Shown here: positions 10,032-21,194 of the stretch, piece after piece | How the letters are laid out: every line of letters begins with the position of its first letter | How positions within the stretch are numbered: position 1 is the stretch's first letter | DNA from: an uncultured Thalassotalea sp. | GTDB taxonomy: Bacteria; Pseudomonadota; Gammaproteobacteria; Enterobacterales; Alteromonadaceae | NCBI GenBank assembly: GCA_947492575.1 | Contig: CANLNK010000012.1 | Span: 1-64,000 of the forward strand | Length of the DNA stretch: 64,000 nt | Reading direction: 5' to 3' | Translations under genes and position numbers: made by a program | Notes under the pieces: model-generated | Databases searched by the model: none | What the model was told of the DNA's origin: nothing | What the model saw: the letters and a program-made list of their open reading frames with translations, nothing else

Positions 10032-10508
10032 CTAATGCAGCGGCCCTTCAGGTTGTTCGTCAAAAATTAAGTCTTCCATTTGGGAGTAAGCACTTTCTTT
10101 CCCTGGTACATTAAACAGCACCATCAGCACCACCCACTTGAGATCATCTAAATAGAAGTCTTTAGTATCGAGTTCCATGACACGATCAATCACCATTTCA
10201 CGTGTTGTCACATCAAGCAAGTTCACTTGCTCTAGGAACATTAAAAAGCCTCGACAATCAGTGTCTAAACGGCGCATTTCATCAGCGGTGTAAACACGTG
10301 TAGAGTTACCGTTTAAACGGGTTAAATAAGGGTGCTCATCATTGTTTTGTAAGTCGGCTAACTTTTCTAGCCAAGACAATGCTTTGTATATTTCGTCTTG
10401 GTGGAAGCCTGCGCGTGTTAACTCGTCTGTCAGTTCATCATGGTCCACCATGATTTCTGCTTCTGAGTGAATATAATTCTCAAACAGGTACATAAGAATA
10501 TCAAACAT
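10032..10508 (-). CDS. smg: Smg family protein (DUF494)
   Basis: 158 residues, acidic, mostly helical, starting [18 protein letters not shown] as is typical of Smg. The function of the family is unknown, but it nearly always follows dprA. It starts 2 bp after the dprA stop. The C-terminal part ([21 protein letters not shown]) is the most conserved family block. Confidence 0.92.
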   Translation of the reverse strand: MFDILMYLFENYIHSEAEIMVDHDELTDELTRAGFHQDEIYKALSWLEKLADLQNNDEHPYLTRLNGNSTRVYTADEMRRLDTDCRGFLMFLEQVNLLDVTTREMVIDRVMELDTKDFYLDDLKWVVLMVLFNVPGKESAYSQMEDLIFDEQPEGPLH

Positions 10509-10510
10509 AG

Positions 10511-11623
10511 TTACCCCCTATGCAATCTAAGATAGCCTCCAGGCACCGCAGATACCAGACCTCTAAGCTCTAACATTGTTAGCCGGGTTAACACTTCATC
10601 TGTGGGAAGTTTACACCGGGAAACCACTATATCTACGGGAGTGATTTCATAGTCCACACTAGCTAACAATGAATCGTTTAACAAGCCCTTATCATGAATT
10701 TTTACAGATTTATCTGTTGCCTGACGACCTAGGCTATTACCGAATCTCGAAGAGGTCGAAATACCTAACTCTTCCATTATGTCGGCGGCTGACTCAATAA
10801 GTTTAGCCCCCTGTTTTATCAAAAAGTTCCCTCCTTTTGCCATTGGGTTAATCGGAGAGCCCGGCACCGCGAAAACATCACGGTTATGCTCAAGTGCAAA
10901 TTTAGCCGTTATTAGCGAACCGCTTTTAATTTCCGCTTCGACAATCACCGTAGCCAAACTCAAGCCGCTAATAATACGATTCCGCCTTGGAAAATGACCC
11001 GGTTTAGCTGGCGCATCGGGTAAAAACTCGCTAACAATGGCACCGTTAGATTCAATAATTTGCTGCGCCAGCCTTTTATGCCGAGCGGGATATATTCGAT
11101 TTATTCCTGTACCTACAACGGCAATGGTAGTACCGTTTGCTTCAAGCGCCCCTTGATGACTTGCCCCATCTACTCCGATTGCTAAACCACTGGTAATTGT
11201 TAAGCAATTAGACAGTTCTGATGCCAAGTGCTTCGCCATCGCCACACCATTTGGTGTTGCCGCCCTACTACCAACCAATGCTATTTGTTGCCTAGCAAGC
11301 AACTCAAGATTCCCCTTAACCCATAGCACTATGGGTGGGTCGTAGATTTCTTTGAGCTGTTTGGGATACGAAGAACTCCCGTAAGTAATTAAGACACTGC
11401 TAGCTGCTTGCGTTTGCGCTATGATTTTCTCTATCAGCGCGTTATCTGGAGACTTGATTGCCGTCACCTGCTTTTCGGTGAGCCCCATAGACATAAGCGC
11501 TTGCCTATCGAGAGCAAATAGCTCTTCGAGCCCATATGCTTCCACTAAAGATAACTTTTTGTGAATACTCAACCTAGGTACAAGTTTAAGCGCCAGCCAT
11601 AAAGCTGCATCCTTTGTATCCAA
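10511..11623 (-). CDS. dprA: DNA processing protein DprA/Smf
   Basis: 370 residues. DprA loads RecA on incoming single-stranded DNA during natural transformation. The extended Rossmann fold is clear: [56 protein letters not shown] and [14 protein letters not shown]-terminal winged-helix region (residues 315-370) is present. Start is TTG at 11623, supported by AAGGAG with 7 nt spacing. Presence alone does not prove competence; no pilus or com gene is in the window. Confidence 0.95.
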   Translation of the reverse strand: MDTKDAALWLALKLVPRLSIHKKLSLVEAYGLEELFALDRQALMSMGLTEKQVTAIKSPDNALIEKIIAQTQAASSVLITYGSSSYPKQLKEIYDPPIVLWVKGNLELLARQQIALVGSRAATPNGVAMAKHLASELSNCLTITSGLAIGVDGASHQGALEANGTTIAVVGTGINRIYPARHKRLAQQIIESNGAIVSEFLPDAPAKPGHFPRRNRIISGLSLATVIVEAEIKSGSLITAKFALEHNRDVFAVPGSPINPMAKGGNFLIKQGAKLIESAADIMEELGISTSSRFGNSLGRQATDKSVKIHDKGLLNDSLLASVDYEITPVDIVVSRCKLPTDEVLTRLTMLELRGLVSAVPGGYLRLHRG

Positions 11624-11695
11624 CTCACTTCTCCTTAAGTGATGATGTAAGTAATGCCTAAGCTGATTAAAGTGAAACTTTTCACCAGAAATAAA

Positions 11696-11730
11696 AAAGG
11701 CATATCTCTAGTTATAGTAGATATGCCTTT
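11696..11730 (-). terminator. terminator of the LysM gene
   Basis: Perfect 12-bp stem AAAGGCATATCT (11696-11707) / AGATATGCCTTT (11719-11730) with an 11-nt loop, followed on the minus strand by a T-run. It lies just after the LysM gene stop and before dprA. Confidence 0.75.
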
Positions 11731-11762
11731 ATTTTCAATTTATTAGAGGATTTAAACAAACG

Positions 11763-12923
11763 TTACATCTCTTCTTGCGCTGGTGAAACAACAACATCCT
11801 GCAATCGAATTGGTTTTGATGAGCGCATAATCAGTGCCATTGCTGCGTTATCATAAACCTTGAAAACCATAACATGACCAAGTGATTCTTCTGGCATGTT
11901 GTACTCTGCTTCTTCACTTGTCGACATTCTTGCCCAACGAGATGCAGTTTTCTTGTATTCAGGACCATTTCGCGTTTCGACAATAGCAGGGCTTTGTCGC
12001 TTGATAGACAAGATATCACCTACTTTCACCATATCGTCGCTGCCGCGGTTAATCATGATAACTTCTAGCTTACCAAATTCACGGCCATCACTAGACGACT
12101 TAACAATCATACCTCTAATTGACTCATCAGCCGTTTGCATCGTGAAGAATGAAGGTAATAGCTGCCCTTGGTTAATTGGCATAACCACATTACCAGAGCG
12201 TATTTCGCGATTTGCAGAGTTCACAAGTAACGTTGATGGACGGCGGTTCGCCATATCACCAGCACGTATTGCTTGCGCAGTTCCTGTTAACTTAACGTCG
12301 AAGCCTAAAGGAAGCTCTGTTTCAGGATCGATAATTTCATCACCAATGTGATAAATTGCGTAAGACTTACCTACTTCTAGATCGTCATTCACATAGAGCT
12401 TATGGTTATCTATACCCGACTTTTGACCGTCGTCGTTTCCTAAAACATGAGGTAATTCGTCAATTTCAGCTTGCGTTAATAAGTGATCATATTGCATGTA
12501 AGGAGCAATGACATTGAGCGGCAATGTTTGAATTGGCTCTTTCTTCATTTGCTTACGAAGTTGTGGCGACAACTTAATAGTCGGCTTAACTTTAGGCTTG
12601 GCTTCAACAACCTCGGTTACAACAGGTTCTTGTATTACTGGCTCTTGCTCAACAATGAGTTGCGGTTCACCTTGTTCGTCATAAACAAGCCTTAACACGT
12701 CACCTGGGTAAATTAAGTGAGGATTACTAATTTCAGGGTTGAGTCGCCAGAGTTGCGGCCATAGCCATGGCTGCTCTAGGAATATTGAAGAAATATCCCA
12801 TAACGTGTCACCTTCCTCGACGATATACGTCTGTGGTGCTTCTTCATTTATTAGCAATTCATCGGCAAATGAAAGCCAAGGTAAAGTGAAGAATGTTGCC
12901 GAGAGTATAATTTTTTTTATCAT
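11763..12923 (-). CDS. exported LysM domain protein
   Basis: About 386 residues from ATG 12923 (MIKKIILSATFF). A signal peptide ends near SFA, and a LysM peptidoglycan-binding domain follows at once (TYIVEEGDTLWDISSIF ... NPHLIYPGDVLRLVY). The rest, about 300 residues, is a periplasmic domain with no motif I can name. The gene between dprA and def in this order is a conserved LysM protein in gammaproteobacteria. Starts further upstream (12938, 12956) are possible, and no start has a good Shine-Dalgarno. Divergent from def with about 115 bp between. Confidence 0.88.
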   Translation of the reverse strand: MIKKIILSATFFTLPWLSFADELLINEEAPQTYIVEEGDTLWDISSIFLEQPWLWPQLWRLNPEISNPHLIYPGDVLRLVYDEQGEPQLIVEQEPVIQEPVVTEVVEAKPKVKPTIKLSPQLRKQMKKEPIQTLPLNVIAPYMQYDHLLTQAEIDELPHVLGNDDGQKSGIDNHKLYVNDDLEVGKSYAIYHIGDEIIDPETELPLGFDVKLTGTAQAIRAGDMANRRPSTLLVNSANREIRSGNVVMPINQGQLLPSFFTMQTADESIRGMIVKSSSDGREFGKLEVIMINRGSDDMVKVGDILSIKRQSPAIVETRNGPEYKKTASRWARMSTSEEAEYNMPEESLGHVMVFKVYDNAAMALIMRSSKPIRLQDVVVSPAQEEM

Positions 12924-13038
12924 GCTACTCTTGTCCATTTTATACAAAAACTTCAAACCACTATTATTAATGTTATTTAATGGCTAAAATTGAAACATAA
13001 CATCCTAGATAAATTATCGCTATTTATTTGTAAAAATT

Positions 13039-13551
13039 ATGACCGTTTTAACCGTTTTACGCTTTCCTGATGAAAGATTGCGAACCAAAGCTCAAGAAGT
13101 AACAGAAGTAAATGATGACATTCGCAAGATTGTCGATGATATGTTTGAAACCATGTATGCCGAAAATGGCGTTGGTTTAGCTGCTACGCAAGTCAACATT
13201 CATCAACGCATTGTTGTCATGGATACCACCGAAGATAAAAGTGACCCGATCACACTAATCAACCCTGAAATCATTCAAAAGAGTGATGAAACCTTTATTA
13301 ACGAAGAAGGCTGTTTATCTGTGCCAGGCTGCTACGCAAAAGTAGATCGCCATGAGCGAGTTACAGTCAAGGCGCTTGATCGAGACGGCAACGAATTTAC
13401 TCGCGATGCTGACGAATTATTGAGTATTTGTATTCAACACGAACTCGACCACCTTAAAGGCGTGCTTTTTGTTGACTATCTTTCGCCATTGAAGCGAAAA
13501 CGTATTCAAGCCAAGCTTGAGAAAGAAGCGCGTCTGGCCGCTAAAGCTTAA
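13039..13551 (+). CDS. def: peptide deformylase
   Basis: 170 residues. Def removes the formyl group from the N-terminal methionine of new proteins. All three motifs are intact: GVGLAATQ (44-51), EGCLS (90-94) and HELDH (134-138), giving metal ligands C92, H134, H138 and catalytic E135. It heads the def-fmt-rsmB-trkA series, in which formylation and deformylation enzymes are adjacent. Confidence 0.98.
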   Translation: MTVLTVLRFPDERLRTKAQEVTEVNDDIRKIVDDMFETMYAENGVGLAATQVNIHQRIVVMDTTEDKSDPITLINPEIIQKSDETFINEEGCLSVPGCYAKVDRHERVTVKALDRDGNEFTRDADELLSICIQHELDHLKGVLFVDYLSPLKRKRIQAKLEKEARLAAKA

Positions 13552-13571
13552 ATATCTCTCGGGACGACATC

Positions 13572-14549
13572 TTGACCAAACCATTAAATGTTATATTTGC
13601 AGGTACGCCCGATTTTGCGGCTAAACACCTGCAAGCGCTTATTGAATCAGAACACAACGTAATTGCAGCCTATTGTCCACCAGACAAGCCTGCTGGTCGC
13701 GGTAAAAAGCTTACCGCTTGTGCCACCAAAAGCTTAGCCATCGACCATGATATCCCTGTCTATCAACCAAAGAACTTCAAAGAAGTTGAAGATCAAGAGA
13801 CGTTAAAAGCACTCAATGCAGACGTAATGGTTGTCGTGGCTTACGGATTGTTATTACCAAAAGTGATTTTAGATGCACCGCGTTTAGGCTGTATTAATGT
13901 TCACGGTTCGCTGCTACCTAAGTGGCGAGGCGCTGCGCCTATACAACGCTCCCTTGAAGCTGGCGATCCTGAAACAGGCGTGACCATTATGCAAATGGAC
14001 GAAGGCCTAGATACTGGTGACATGATCCTAAAAGCGAGCTGTACCATTGAAGCGACGGACACTAGCGCCAGCCTATATGTAAAGCTTGCAGAATTAGGCC
14101 CATCGGCACTAGTCGAAACTTTAGCGTTAATGTCAGGTGGTGATTATCCTCGAGAGCCTCAAGACAATGAAATGGCTACCTATGCAAAGAAACTCGACAA
14201 AGCAGAAGCTGAAATTAACTGGCAATTACCAGCGAGTGTCATTGACCTTAAGCTACGCGCTTTTACACCATGGCCAGGTAGCACTATTACCTTTACTGAC
14301 GAAAAAGATAAAGTGCATACACTTAAAATTCATCAAGTGAGTATCAGTGAGCCTCCTAAAGGTGCAACTGCTGGCACAATTCTATCGGCAGATAAATCTG
14401 GTATTTGTGTTGCCGCTGGTGAGCAAGCGATTAATATCGAAGTGCTGCAATTGCCCGGAAAGAAACCGCTACCGGTACAAGATGTGCTAAATGGACGCGC
14501 TGACTGGTTCAAAGCGGGACAACTGATCACAGGTAAATCATGCCAGTAA
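13572..14549 (+). CDS. fmt: methionyl-tRNA formyltransferase
   Basis: 325 residues. Fmt formylates initiator Met-tRNA using 10-formyl-THF. Motifs: [14 protein letters not shown] at the N-terminus, the active-site region [20 protein letters not shown] and [16 protein letters not shown]; a C-terminal tRNA-binding OB domain follows. The start appears to be TTG at 13572, with GGGA seven bases upstream; no ATG lies nearby in frame. It starts 20 bp after def and overlaps rsmB by 10 bp. Confidence 0.97.
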   Translation: MTKPLNVIFAGTPDFAAKHLQALIESEHNVIAAYCPPDKPAGRGKKLTACATKSLAIDHDIPVYQPKNFKEVEDQETLKALNADVMVVVAYGLLLPKVILDAPRLGCINVHGSLLPKWRGAAPIQRSLEAGDPETGVTIMQMDEGLDTGDMILKASCTIEATDTSASLYVKLAELGPSALVETLALMSGGDYPREPQDNEMATYAKKLDKAEAEINWQLPASVIDLKLRAFTPWPGSTITFTDEKDKVHTLKIHQVSISEPPKGATAGTILSADKSGICVAAGEQAINIEVLQLPGKKPLPVQDVLNGRADWFKAGQLITGKSCQ

Positions 14550-15853
14550 ATGTTCGCGCCATCGCTGCGCAAATTTGTTTTTCTGTTGTTGACAAAGGTC
14601 GCAGTTTGGCGGAAGAAATTCCCCAAAACTCTAGTCGTATAGCCGCAAAAGATAAAGGGTTACTGCAAGAGATTTGCTACGGTGTTTTGAGATACTTGCC
14701 AGAGCTTGAATACACTGTTCAGCAACTCATGGATAAACCGCTAAAAGGTAAGCAGCGCTCTTGTCATTTCTTGTTGCTTGTCGGTATTTATCAACTCAAA
14801 TACATGCGTATTCCCGATCATGCTGCGGTGAGCGAAACCGTTGCTGCCACCTCCTCTTTAAAAGCTAAACACTTTAAGAATTTGGTGAATGCTATTTTAC
14901 GTAGCTTCCAACGGCTGCAAAAAGAACAGAAGGAAAGCGGTGAAGCAAGTAATCACTTACCTAGTGACGCTATAAAATATAACCATCCGAGTTGGTTTAT
15001 TAAAAAGGTTCAGCTTGCTTACCCAAAGCATTGGCAAGGAGTTTTGGCAGCTAACCAAGAAAAACCACCGATGTGGTTACGAGTGAACCAAAGCCAAAAT
15101 ACCATCACTGACTATAAGAAAGCGTTAGTCGATGCTGAAATTACTGTCGCTGCAGAAGATCCGTTGTCAGGCGCACTTAAGCTTGCGCAGGCAACTGACG
15201 TTAATAAACTACCGGATTTCTCCGTAGGGGCAGCATCAGTTCAAGATGCGGCAGCGCAACAAGCCGCACGTTTATTAGACTGTCAACGCAGTGATAAGGT
15301 ATTGGATAGCTGTGCAGCACCCGGCGGTAAAACTTGTCATATTTTGGAGTTAACGCCGGATATCGAGAGCATGACTGCGCTAGATATTGATGACAAACGC
15401 CTTGCACGCGTGCAAGAAAATCTCGAACGTATTGGCTTGTCTGCCGAGCTCGTTGCGGCAGATGCTGCCGACCCAAGCACTTGGTGGCAAGGTGACCAAT
15501 TTGATCGCATCCTGCTTGATGCGCCTTGCTCTGCGACAGGTGTTATCAGAAGGCACCCTGATATTAAGTGGCTACGCAAAGCGAGTGATATAGAGAGCCT
15601 CGTTTCACTGCAGCGAGACATTCTGAAAAAAACATGGTCATTGCTTAAGCCCGGTGGTACTTTGCTCTATGCTACCTGCAGTATTTTGCCAGCGGAAAAC
15701 AGCGAACAAATCAAAACGTTTTTAGCTGAACAAGAAGATGCAGAGTTGATCGACTTGCCGGAGTATGAAGGTAAGATCGGTTGGCAAATTTTGCCTGGCG
15801 AGCAAGATATGGATGGTTTCTACTACGCTAAGTTAAGAAAGAAGCTTAGCTAG
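14540..15853 (+). CDS. rsmB: 16S rRNA (cytosine-967-C5) methyltransferase
   Basis: 437 residues. RsmB (Sun/Fmu) methylates C967 of 16S rRNA with SAM. It has an N-terminal NusB-like domain (residues 1-140) and a C-terminal Rossmann methyltransferase domain. The SAM loop [16 protein letters not shown] is present, together with the two catalytic cysteines in [10 protein letters not shown] and TCSILPAEN. It overlaps the end of fmt by 10 bp. Confidence 0.97.
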   Translation: MPVNVRAIAAQICFSVVDKGRSLAEEIPQNSSRIAAKDKGLLQEICYGVLRYLPELEYTVQQLMDKPLKGKQRSCHFLLLVGIYQLKYMRIPDHAAVSETVAATSSLKAKHFKNLVNAILRSFQRLQKEQKESGEASNHLPSDAIKYNHPSWFIKKVQLAYPKHWQGVLAANQEKPPMWLRVNQSQNTITDYKKALVDAEITVAAEDPLSGALKLAQATDVNKLPDFSVGAASVQDAAAQQAARLLDCQRSDKVLDSCAAPGGKTCHILELTPDIESMTALDIDDKRLARVQENLERIGLSAELVAADAADPSTWWQGDQFDRILLDAPCSATGVIRRHPDIKWLRKASDIESLVSLQRDILKKTWSLLKPGGTLLYATCSILPAENSEQIKTFLAEQEDAELIDLPEYEGKIGWQILPGEQDMDGFYYAKLRKKLS

Positions 15854-15883
15854 AACTTGAATTAGATGTTAATAGTGTAGGCA

Positions 15884-17260
15884 ATGAAAATAATAATAAT
15901 CGGTGCTGGCCAAGTAGGCGGCACACTAGCAGAGAACCTTGTAGGTGAGCGCAACGAAATCACTATCGTTGATGTTGATGCCGAAAAGCTACATGAGTTA
16001 CAAGATAAGCTCGATTTACAAGTTGTAGCTGGCGAGGGGTGTCATCCAGACATACTGGCTAATGCCGGAGCTGACGATGCAGATATGATCATCGCTGTAA
16101 CGAATGACGACGCGACGAACATGATCGCCTGCCAAATATCCTACACATTGTTTAGCACGCCGAAGAAAGTCGCACGTATTCGCTCATCGCAGATTGTTCG
16201 ACGTAAAAATGAATTATTCAATAAAGACCACATACCTGTAGACCACGTTATTGCACCAGAGCAATTAGTCACGCGCGACATTACACACCTAATCGACTAC
16301 CCTGGCGCACTGCAGGTACTCGAATTTGCTGGCGGTAAGGTGAGTTTAGTTGCAGTAAAAGCTTATTATGGCGGACTGCTTGTTGGTCATGCGCTCTCTA
16401 CGCTTAAAGAGCACATTCCAAACGTTGATACGCGCGTGGCTGCGATTTACCGGAATGGTCGCCCTATCCGACCATTAGGCACAACCGTTATTGAAGCCGA
16501 TGATGAAGTCTTCTTTATCGCGGCCAGTAAACATATTCGCGCAGTGATGAATGAGCTGCAAAAGCTTGAACCAGCTTACGGCCGTATCATGATTGCGGGC
16601 GGCGGTAACATTGGTGCAGGCCTTGCCAAAATCTTGGAAAAAAATCATCAGGTAAAACTTATTGAGCGCTCTCCTACTCGCGCTCACCAGTTAACACAGG
16701 AACTGGACAACACCTTAGTATTTGTTGGTGACTCTTCGGATCAAGAGCTATTGATGGAAGAACATATTGACCAGTTCGATGTGTTTATCGCAGTTACTAA
16801 CGACGACGAAGCCAATATAATGTCTTCATTGTTAGCGAAGAAGCTAGGCGTTCGTAAAACCATGGTACTAATTCAACGTGATGCTTACGTAGATTTGGTG
16901 CATGGCAGTAGCATTGATATCGCCATATCGCCGCAACATGCAACAATTTCAGCGCTATTAACTCATGTGCGTAAAGGGACAATTAATAATGTTTACAGCT
17001 TACGTGGTGGTGCTGCAGAGTCGATAGAAATCGTCGCTAAAGGTGATGAAACCTCTTCAAAAGTTGTCGGTAAAGAAATACGCGATATCAAACTTCCTCC
17101 GGGTACCACGATTGGTGCGATAGTTCGTGGCGATGAAGTTCTGATAGCTCACTCGGACACAGTGATTATGGAAGAAGACCACGTTATTTTGTTCTTAGTA
17201 AACAAGAAATACATATCGGATGTAGAGAAGCTATTCCAAGTGGGTGTGATTTACTTCTAA
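15884..17260 (+). CDS. trkA: Trk system potassium uptake regulatory subunit TrkA
   Basis: 458-residue cytoplasmic NAD(H)-binding subunit controlling TrkH. It has two RCK halves with Rossmann motifs [16 protein letters not shown] (residues 3-18) and [16 protein letters not shown] (around 237), each followed by a TrkA-C domain. It lies 30 bp after rsmB, and the partner gene trkH is convergent and immediately downstream. Confidence 0.97.
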   Translation: MKIIIIGAGQVGGTLAENLVGERNEITIVDVDAEKLHELQDKLDLQVVAGEGCHPDILANAGADDADMIIAVTNDDATNMIACQISYTLFSTPKKVARIRSSQIVRRKNELFNKDHIPVDHVIAPEQLVTRDITHLIDYPGALQVLEFAGGKVSLVAVKAYYGGLLVGHALSTLKEHIPNVDTRVAAIYRNGRPIRPLGTTVIEADDEVFFIAASKHIRAVMNELQKLEPAYGRIMIAGGGNIGAGLAKILEKNHQVKLIERSPTRAHQLTQELDNTLVFVGDSSDQELLMEEHIDQFDVFIAVTNDDEANIMSSLLAKKLGVRKTMVLIQRDAYVDLVHGSSIDIAISPQHATISALLTHVRKGTINNVYSLRGGAAESIEIVAKGDETSSKVVGKEIRDIKLPPGTTIGAIVRGDEVLIAHSDTVIMEEDHVILFLVNKKYISDVEKLFQVGVIYF

Positions 17261-17290
17261 TGTAAACCGAGCATCTAATACCTATAAAAA

Positions 17291-17321
17291 AGCGCAGTTA
17301 GTCATTCAAACTAACTGCGCT
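17291..17321. terminator. bidirectional terminator between trkA and trkH
   Basis: Perfect 11-bp stem AGCGCAGTTAG (17291-17301) / CTAACTGCGCT (17311-17321). An A-run lies on the left and TTTTTCTTT on the right, so it works for both convergent genes. Confidence 0.9.
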
Positions 17322-17339
17322 TTTTCTTTGGACTCTAGA

Positions 17340-18791
17340 CTAGTTACGCCAAAAGGCAGGTGTGAATAATACCAATAACGTGAATATTTCCAAACGCCCA
17401 AATAGCATGGCAATAATTAATACCCACTTGCTAAAGTCATTAATGCCTGCAAAATTGGCAGCAACATCTCCCAATCCTGGGCCTAAATTATTCATACAAG
17501 CTGCTACTGCAGTAAATGAGGTAATGCCATCCATCCCTGATGCGAGCAGTAACAACATACAGATAACAAACACCGCGGCATATGCAGAAAAGAACCCCCA
17601 TACCGCTTCAATAACACGGTTAGGTAATGCTTTTGTGCCAAGCTTAATGGTGAAAATAGCCTTCGGATGCACCAATTTGTTTAGCTCTCGTAAACCTTGG
17701 AGGTATAGCAAAACAACGCGCACGACTTTCATACCACCACCCGTGCTACCTGCACAGCCGCCGATAAAGCTAGCAAAAATTAGCAGTAATGGTAGCAAAG
17801 TTGGCCAATCAGCAAATGACGTTGTTGCAAAACCAGCGGTGGTACTGATTGAGACAGATTGGAATAGCGCTTGATCAAGCGCGACATCGGCGTCTTGATA
17901 ATAACCCGTTGACATTAAAACGGCGAAACAAGTTAGTGTTAGCACCAATTGAATGGCAATAAACACCTTAAACTCAGGGTCTGAGAAATAATTACGCAAC
18001 GACTTATTCTGAACCGCCGCATAGTGAAGCGCAAAGTTAACACCCGCTATAATCAGGAAGAAGACACAAACCAAATTAATAACCGGACTATTAAAGTAGC
18101 CAATGCTGGCATCGTGTGTCGAAAATCCACCAATTGCAATAGTCGAGAATGAGTGACAAATCGCATCAAATACTGACATGCCTGCAAGCCAATATGCAGT
18201 CGCACATGCAACGGTTAACGCAAGATAAATATACCAAAGGTGTTTGGCAGTATCGGCTATCCGTGGTGTCATTTTAGAGTCTTTCACTGGGCCTGGCGTT
18301 TCAGCTCGATAAAGCTGCATACCACCAATACCTAACATAGGCAGTACCGCAACCGCTAAAACGATGATCCCCATACCGCCCAACCACTGCAACTGCTGGC
18401 GATAAAACAGCACCGCATGTGGCAGTCCGTCGATTTGAGTTAGAATCGTCGCACCAGTTGTTGTTAGCCCCGAAAAGGCCTCAAAGAAAGCGTCGGTAGT
18501 AGATAGGTTTGGGGTTTCTAGCAGCATCAATGGAATGGCAGAGAAGCTAGCCAATACCACCCAGAACAATACAACGATGAGGAAGCCTTCACGAGCTCTG
18601 AGGTCGTCTTTTTTAAACCGGTTTGGATACCAAGAGAACAACCCGATTAACAAACACCACAGAAACGCCATTAAAAATGGAACACCACCACCGTCTCGAT
18701 AGATAAGTGAAACAATAGCTGGCGGCAGCATGGTGACACTTAACAAGGTCACCAATAAACCTAAAATACGTATGATGTTTCTATATTGCAC
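17340..18791 (-). CDS. trkH: Trk potassium transporter membrane subunit TrkH
   Basis: 483-residue integral membrane K+ channel-transporter with four membrane-pore-membrane repeats. Pore-type segments are seen in SGLTTTGAT, STIAIGGFSTHD, STTAGFATTS and the last repeat with NNLGPGLG. It ends FTPAFWRN, typical of TrkH. It is the last gene of a minus-strand pepQ-yigZ-trkH series (23 bp after yigZ). Confidence 0.96.
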   Translation of the reverse strand: MQYRNIIRILGLLVTLLSVTMLPPAIVSLIYRDGGGVPFLMAFLWCLLIGLFSWYPNRFKKDDLRAREGFLIVVLFWVVLASFSAIPLMLLETPNLSTTDAFFEAFSGLTTTGATILTQIDGLPHAVLFYRQQLQWLGGMGIIVLAVAVLPMLGIGGMQLYRAETPGPVKDSKMTPRIADTAKHLWYIYLALTVACATAYWLAGMSVFDAICHSFSTIAIGGFSTHDASIGYFNSPVINLVCVFFLIIAGVNFALHYAAVQNKSLRNYFSDPEFKVFIAIQLVLTLTCFAVLMSTGYYQDADVALDQALFQSVSISTTAGFATTSFADWPTLLPLLLIFASFIGGCAGSTGGGMKVVRVVLLYLQGLRELNKLVHPKAIFTIKLGTKALPNRVIEAVWGFFSAYAAVFVICMLLLLASGMDGITSFTAVAACMNNLGPGLGDVAANFAGINDFSKWVLIIAMLFGRLEIFTLLVLFTPAFWRN

Positions 18792-18814
18792 TGAGTTATA
18801 GTTTTATTGTTGGC

Positions 18815-19441
18815 TTAACTTGGCTTATCGATATCAAGCTTGTCGAGCGTTAAGCTCCCACCAGATAAGGTAAGCAGTTGTTGTTCAAATAGTTTAAGTT
18901 GATCATCTGGGATAGCCAATACAAATTTAACATTTTCTTGGTAATCTTCTTGGCTTATTTCAGATTCAGTCTGTTTTACTAAGTGTTGGATATCCTTAAT
19001 TTGCTGATAATTGCATGTCAGCACTCGAGTAGACATTGGCACTTTAATGGCAGTTTCTACAAGTGCCAGCGCTTCACGTACAGCCCCACCATACGCTCGT
19101 TGCAAACCGCCTGTTCCAAGTTTTACACCACCAAAATAGCGAACAACTATCGCGCCTATATGCCCAATATCACTACCTTGTAGCATCGCCAACATTGGCT
19201 TTCCAGCCGTGCCCGAGGGCTCTCCATCGTCAGAAAAACCATACATTTGCCCATTCGAAGGAGCGCCAGCTACAAAAGCGTAACAGTGATGATTAGCGCT
19301 TGGGTGTTCTAATTGCAATTGCTTCAGACGATACTTGAACGATGAGTCATCGCTGCAAGGAAATAAATAGCAAAGGAAACGACTGCGGTTAACAATCGTT
19401 TCATGCATAAAATCATTAGTAATGTAGGGATAACTAGCCAT
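18815..19441 (-). CDS. yigZ: YigZ/IMPACT family protein
   Basis: 208 residues. The UPF0029/IMPACT N-terminal domain (residues 1-125) carries the family block FSDDGEPSGTAGKPML and VVRYFGGVKLGTGGL; a ferredoxin-like C-terminal domain follows. The family may bind RNA or act in translation control, but the function is unsettled in bacteria. The start overlaps the pepQ stop. pepQ-yigZ-trkH is also the E. coli order, in which the fadBA genes lie next to pepQ but are absent here. Confidence 0.92.
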   Translation of the reverse strand: MASYPYITNDFMHETIVNRSRFLCYLFPCSDDSSFKYRLKQLQLEHPSANHHCYAFVAGAPSNGQMYGFSDDGEPSGTAGKPMLAMLQGSDIGHIGAIVVRYFGGVKLGTGGLQRAYGGAVREALALVETAIKVPMSTRVLTCNYQQIKDIQHLVKQTESEISQEDYQENVKFVLAIPDDQLKLFEQQLLTLSGGSLTLDKLDIDKPS

Positions 19442-20760
19442 TAGTCGAGATTGGCATCTCGCGTCATGTTCTCGTTATGTGATTGGTGGACGATAATATT
19501 ATCTTCTATGCGAATACCACCGAAAGGCTTGTAATGCTCAACAGTTTGCCAGTTAACCATATCGCCGTTCTTGCTCGCTTTCAAATCAGCAAGCAGTGAG
19601 TCAATAAAATACAAACCAGGTTCTATCGTAAATACCTGATCAACTTCTACAACTCGCGAGGTTCTTAAGAATGGATGCTGGCTTGGCGTGTCGATATGTG
19701 TTCCACGCTCATCTGCCATAAAACCTCCCATATCATGAACTTGCAAGCCTAAGTGGTGCCCTAGTCCATGTGGGAAAAACGTTGACACAATACCGGCCTC
19801 AACCGCAGAAGATGCACTGACGTTGATAATATTAAACTCTGCTAATACCTCAGCTATTTGTGCATAGGTTTCACAGTGGAGGTCTACGTAGCTCTTACCA
19901 GGCTTTAAGCCATCAACAGCCGCTAACATTAGCTTATCCATTCTTGCAATAAGTGATGCAAAATCATTTTGCTCAAACGCATAGGTTCGAGTGATATCAG
20001 ACGCATACCCATGGAAGTTAGCACCAGCATCTATCAAGAATGAGCGATGGCATGAAGGCTTAGAGCGTTCTAAAGCTGTGTAGTGCAAAATCGCTGCATT
20101 CTCATTAAGCGCTACAATATTGCCGTAAGGTGTTTCGCTATCGGTGTGCGATGTAGCCTTTAAATAAGCGCGCTGTATTTCGTATTCGCTCTCACCAGCT
20201 AGAAAAGCCGCTTTCGCAGCTTTATGACCTGCTACAGCTTTTGCTGACGAATGACGCATACATTCGTGCTCATAGCTAGTTTTGTATGCGCGATGAAAAT
20301 GTAAGTAATTAAGCACGGCCTCAGGGTTAATATGCTCAAAGCCTAACGCCGTTGCTACTTCGATGTGTTCACCGATATAGGCGATATTTGCCTTGTCATA
20401 AGGCAAAAACTGTTCAACATCTGCAGCATTTGCGATGACTTTAATATCGAAGTGGGCATTCCAGTAGTCTTCACTTAAGACTTCCACCTTATGCCAAAAA
20501 TCAACTGGCTGGTAATAAACTAGTACAGGCTTGTCACTACCATTGAGAATCAACCAACTGTTTGGGACATTGGTTAACGGTAACCAATGCTTAAAGTGTG
20601 GGTTAACGCGAAATGGGTAGCTATTGTCGTCAAGAAACGCTTTGAGTTCTTTACCTGAATGAATAACAAGGCCATCGAGGTTTTCACGATTTAAAACATT
20701 TCGGGTTCGTATTTGTAGCTCATTGATATGAGCAGGATAAAGACTTGCTAAACTTGTCAT
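19441..20760 (-). CDS. pepQ: Xaa-Pro dipeptidase
   Basis: About 439 residues. PepQ cleaves X-Pro dipeptides with a dinuclear metal centre of the pita-bread fold. Metal ligands are visible in LIDAGANFHGYASDITRTY, FFPHGLGHHLGLQVHD, FTIEPGLYF and GGIRIEDN. I take ATG 20760 (MTSLASLYPAHINELQ) as the start, with GGAAAG just upstream. A TTG four codons earlier is possible. E. coli PepQ is 443 residues. Confidence 0.95.
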   Translation of the reverse strand: MTSLASLYPAHINELQIRTRNVLNRENLDGLVIHSGKELKAFLDDNSYPFRVNPHFKHWLPLTNVPNSWLILNGSDKPVLVYYQPVDFWHKVEVLSEDYWNAHFDIKVIANAADVEQFLPYDKANIAYIGEHIEVATALGFEHINPEAVLNYLHFHRAYKTSYEHECMRHSSAKAVAGHKAAKAAFLAGESEYEIQRAYLKATSHTDSETPYGNIVALNENAAILHYTALERSKPSCHRSFLIDAGANFHGYASDITRTYAFEQNDFASLIARMDKLMLAAVDGLKPGKSYVDLHCETYAQIAEVLAEFNIINVSASSAVEAGIVSTFFPHGLGHHLGLQVHDMGGFMADERGTHIDTPSQHPFLRTSRVVEVDQVFTIEPGLYFIDSLLADLKASKNGDMVNWQTVEHYKPFGGIRIEDNIIVHQSHNENMTRDANLD

Positions 20761-20826
20761 CGCACTTTCCAATTAACCTAGCTGAGCGGTATGACTCAGC
20801 AATATGCTGATATTTTACCGCGTCTA

Positions 20827-21090
20827 ATACCAATTACATTAATTATTTGACTATTCAGCGAGAATTAAAAGGCTTAGAGGCAAGACGCTGATTGCAGGTA
20901 ATGGTTATTCCCTTATCAAAGTCAGCAACGCAGTATATAAGCCTTTTAAACTCGCCCTTGGGAGCTCGTCAGGAAAGTGATAACTTCACAAACTTCTTTG
21001 TTGGAGAATGACTACAACGGCATCACTTTGCTTTGTTCTAACTTCCCTGACGCAGCTCTGAATAGATTAAATATTTAATGCAATTGGTAT
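20827..21090. mobile_element. 264-bp MITE-like element with long terminal inverted repeats
   Basis: The ends are imperfect inverted repeats of 32-33 bp. The left starts ATACCAATTACATTAA and ends CTATTCAG (20827-20858); the right, read backwards, starts ATACCAATTGCATTAA and also ends CTATTCAG (21090-21058). Inside are two more inverted pairs: TTAAAAGGCTTA (20865-20876) / TAAGCCTTTTAA (20938-20949), and GAGCTCGTCAGG (20962-20973) / CCTGACGCAGCTC (21046-21058). There is no ORF. No clear target duplication is seen. ATACCAATT-type ends recur in marine Alteromonadales, from memory. Confidence 0.7.
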
Positions 21091-21194
21091 ATTCAACCTC
21101 TACCAGCAATTATTGGTCCAACACCTTGTCAGGTGCGGTGAAAGGACTTTGCTATTGAGCTTTCCACCGTTGACGTTCGCCGTAAGTGAAGGAG

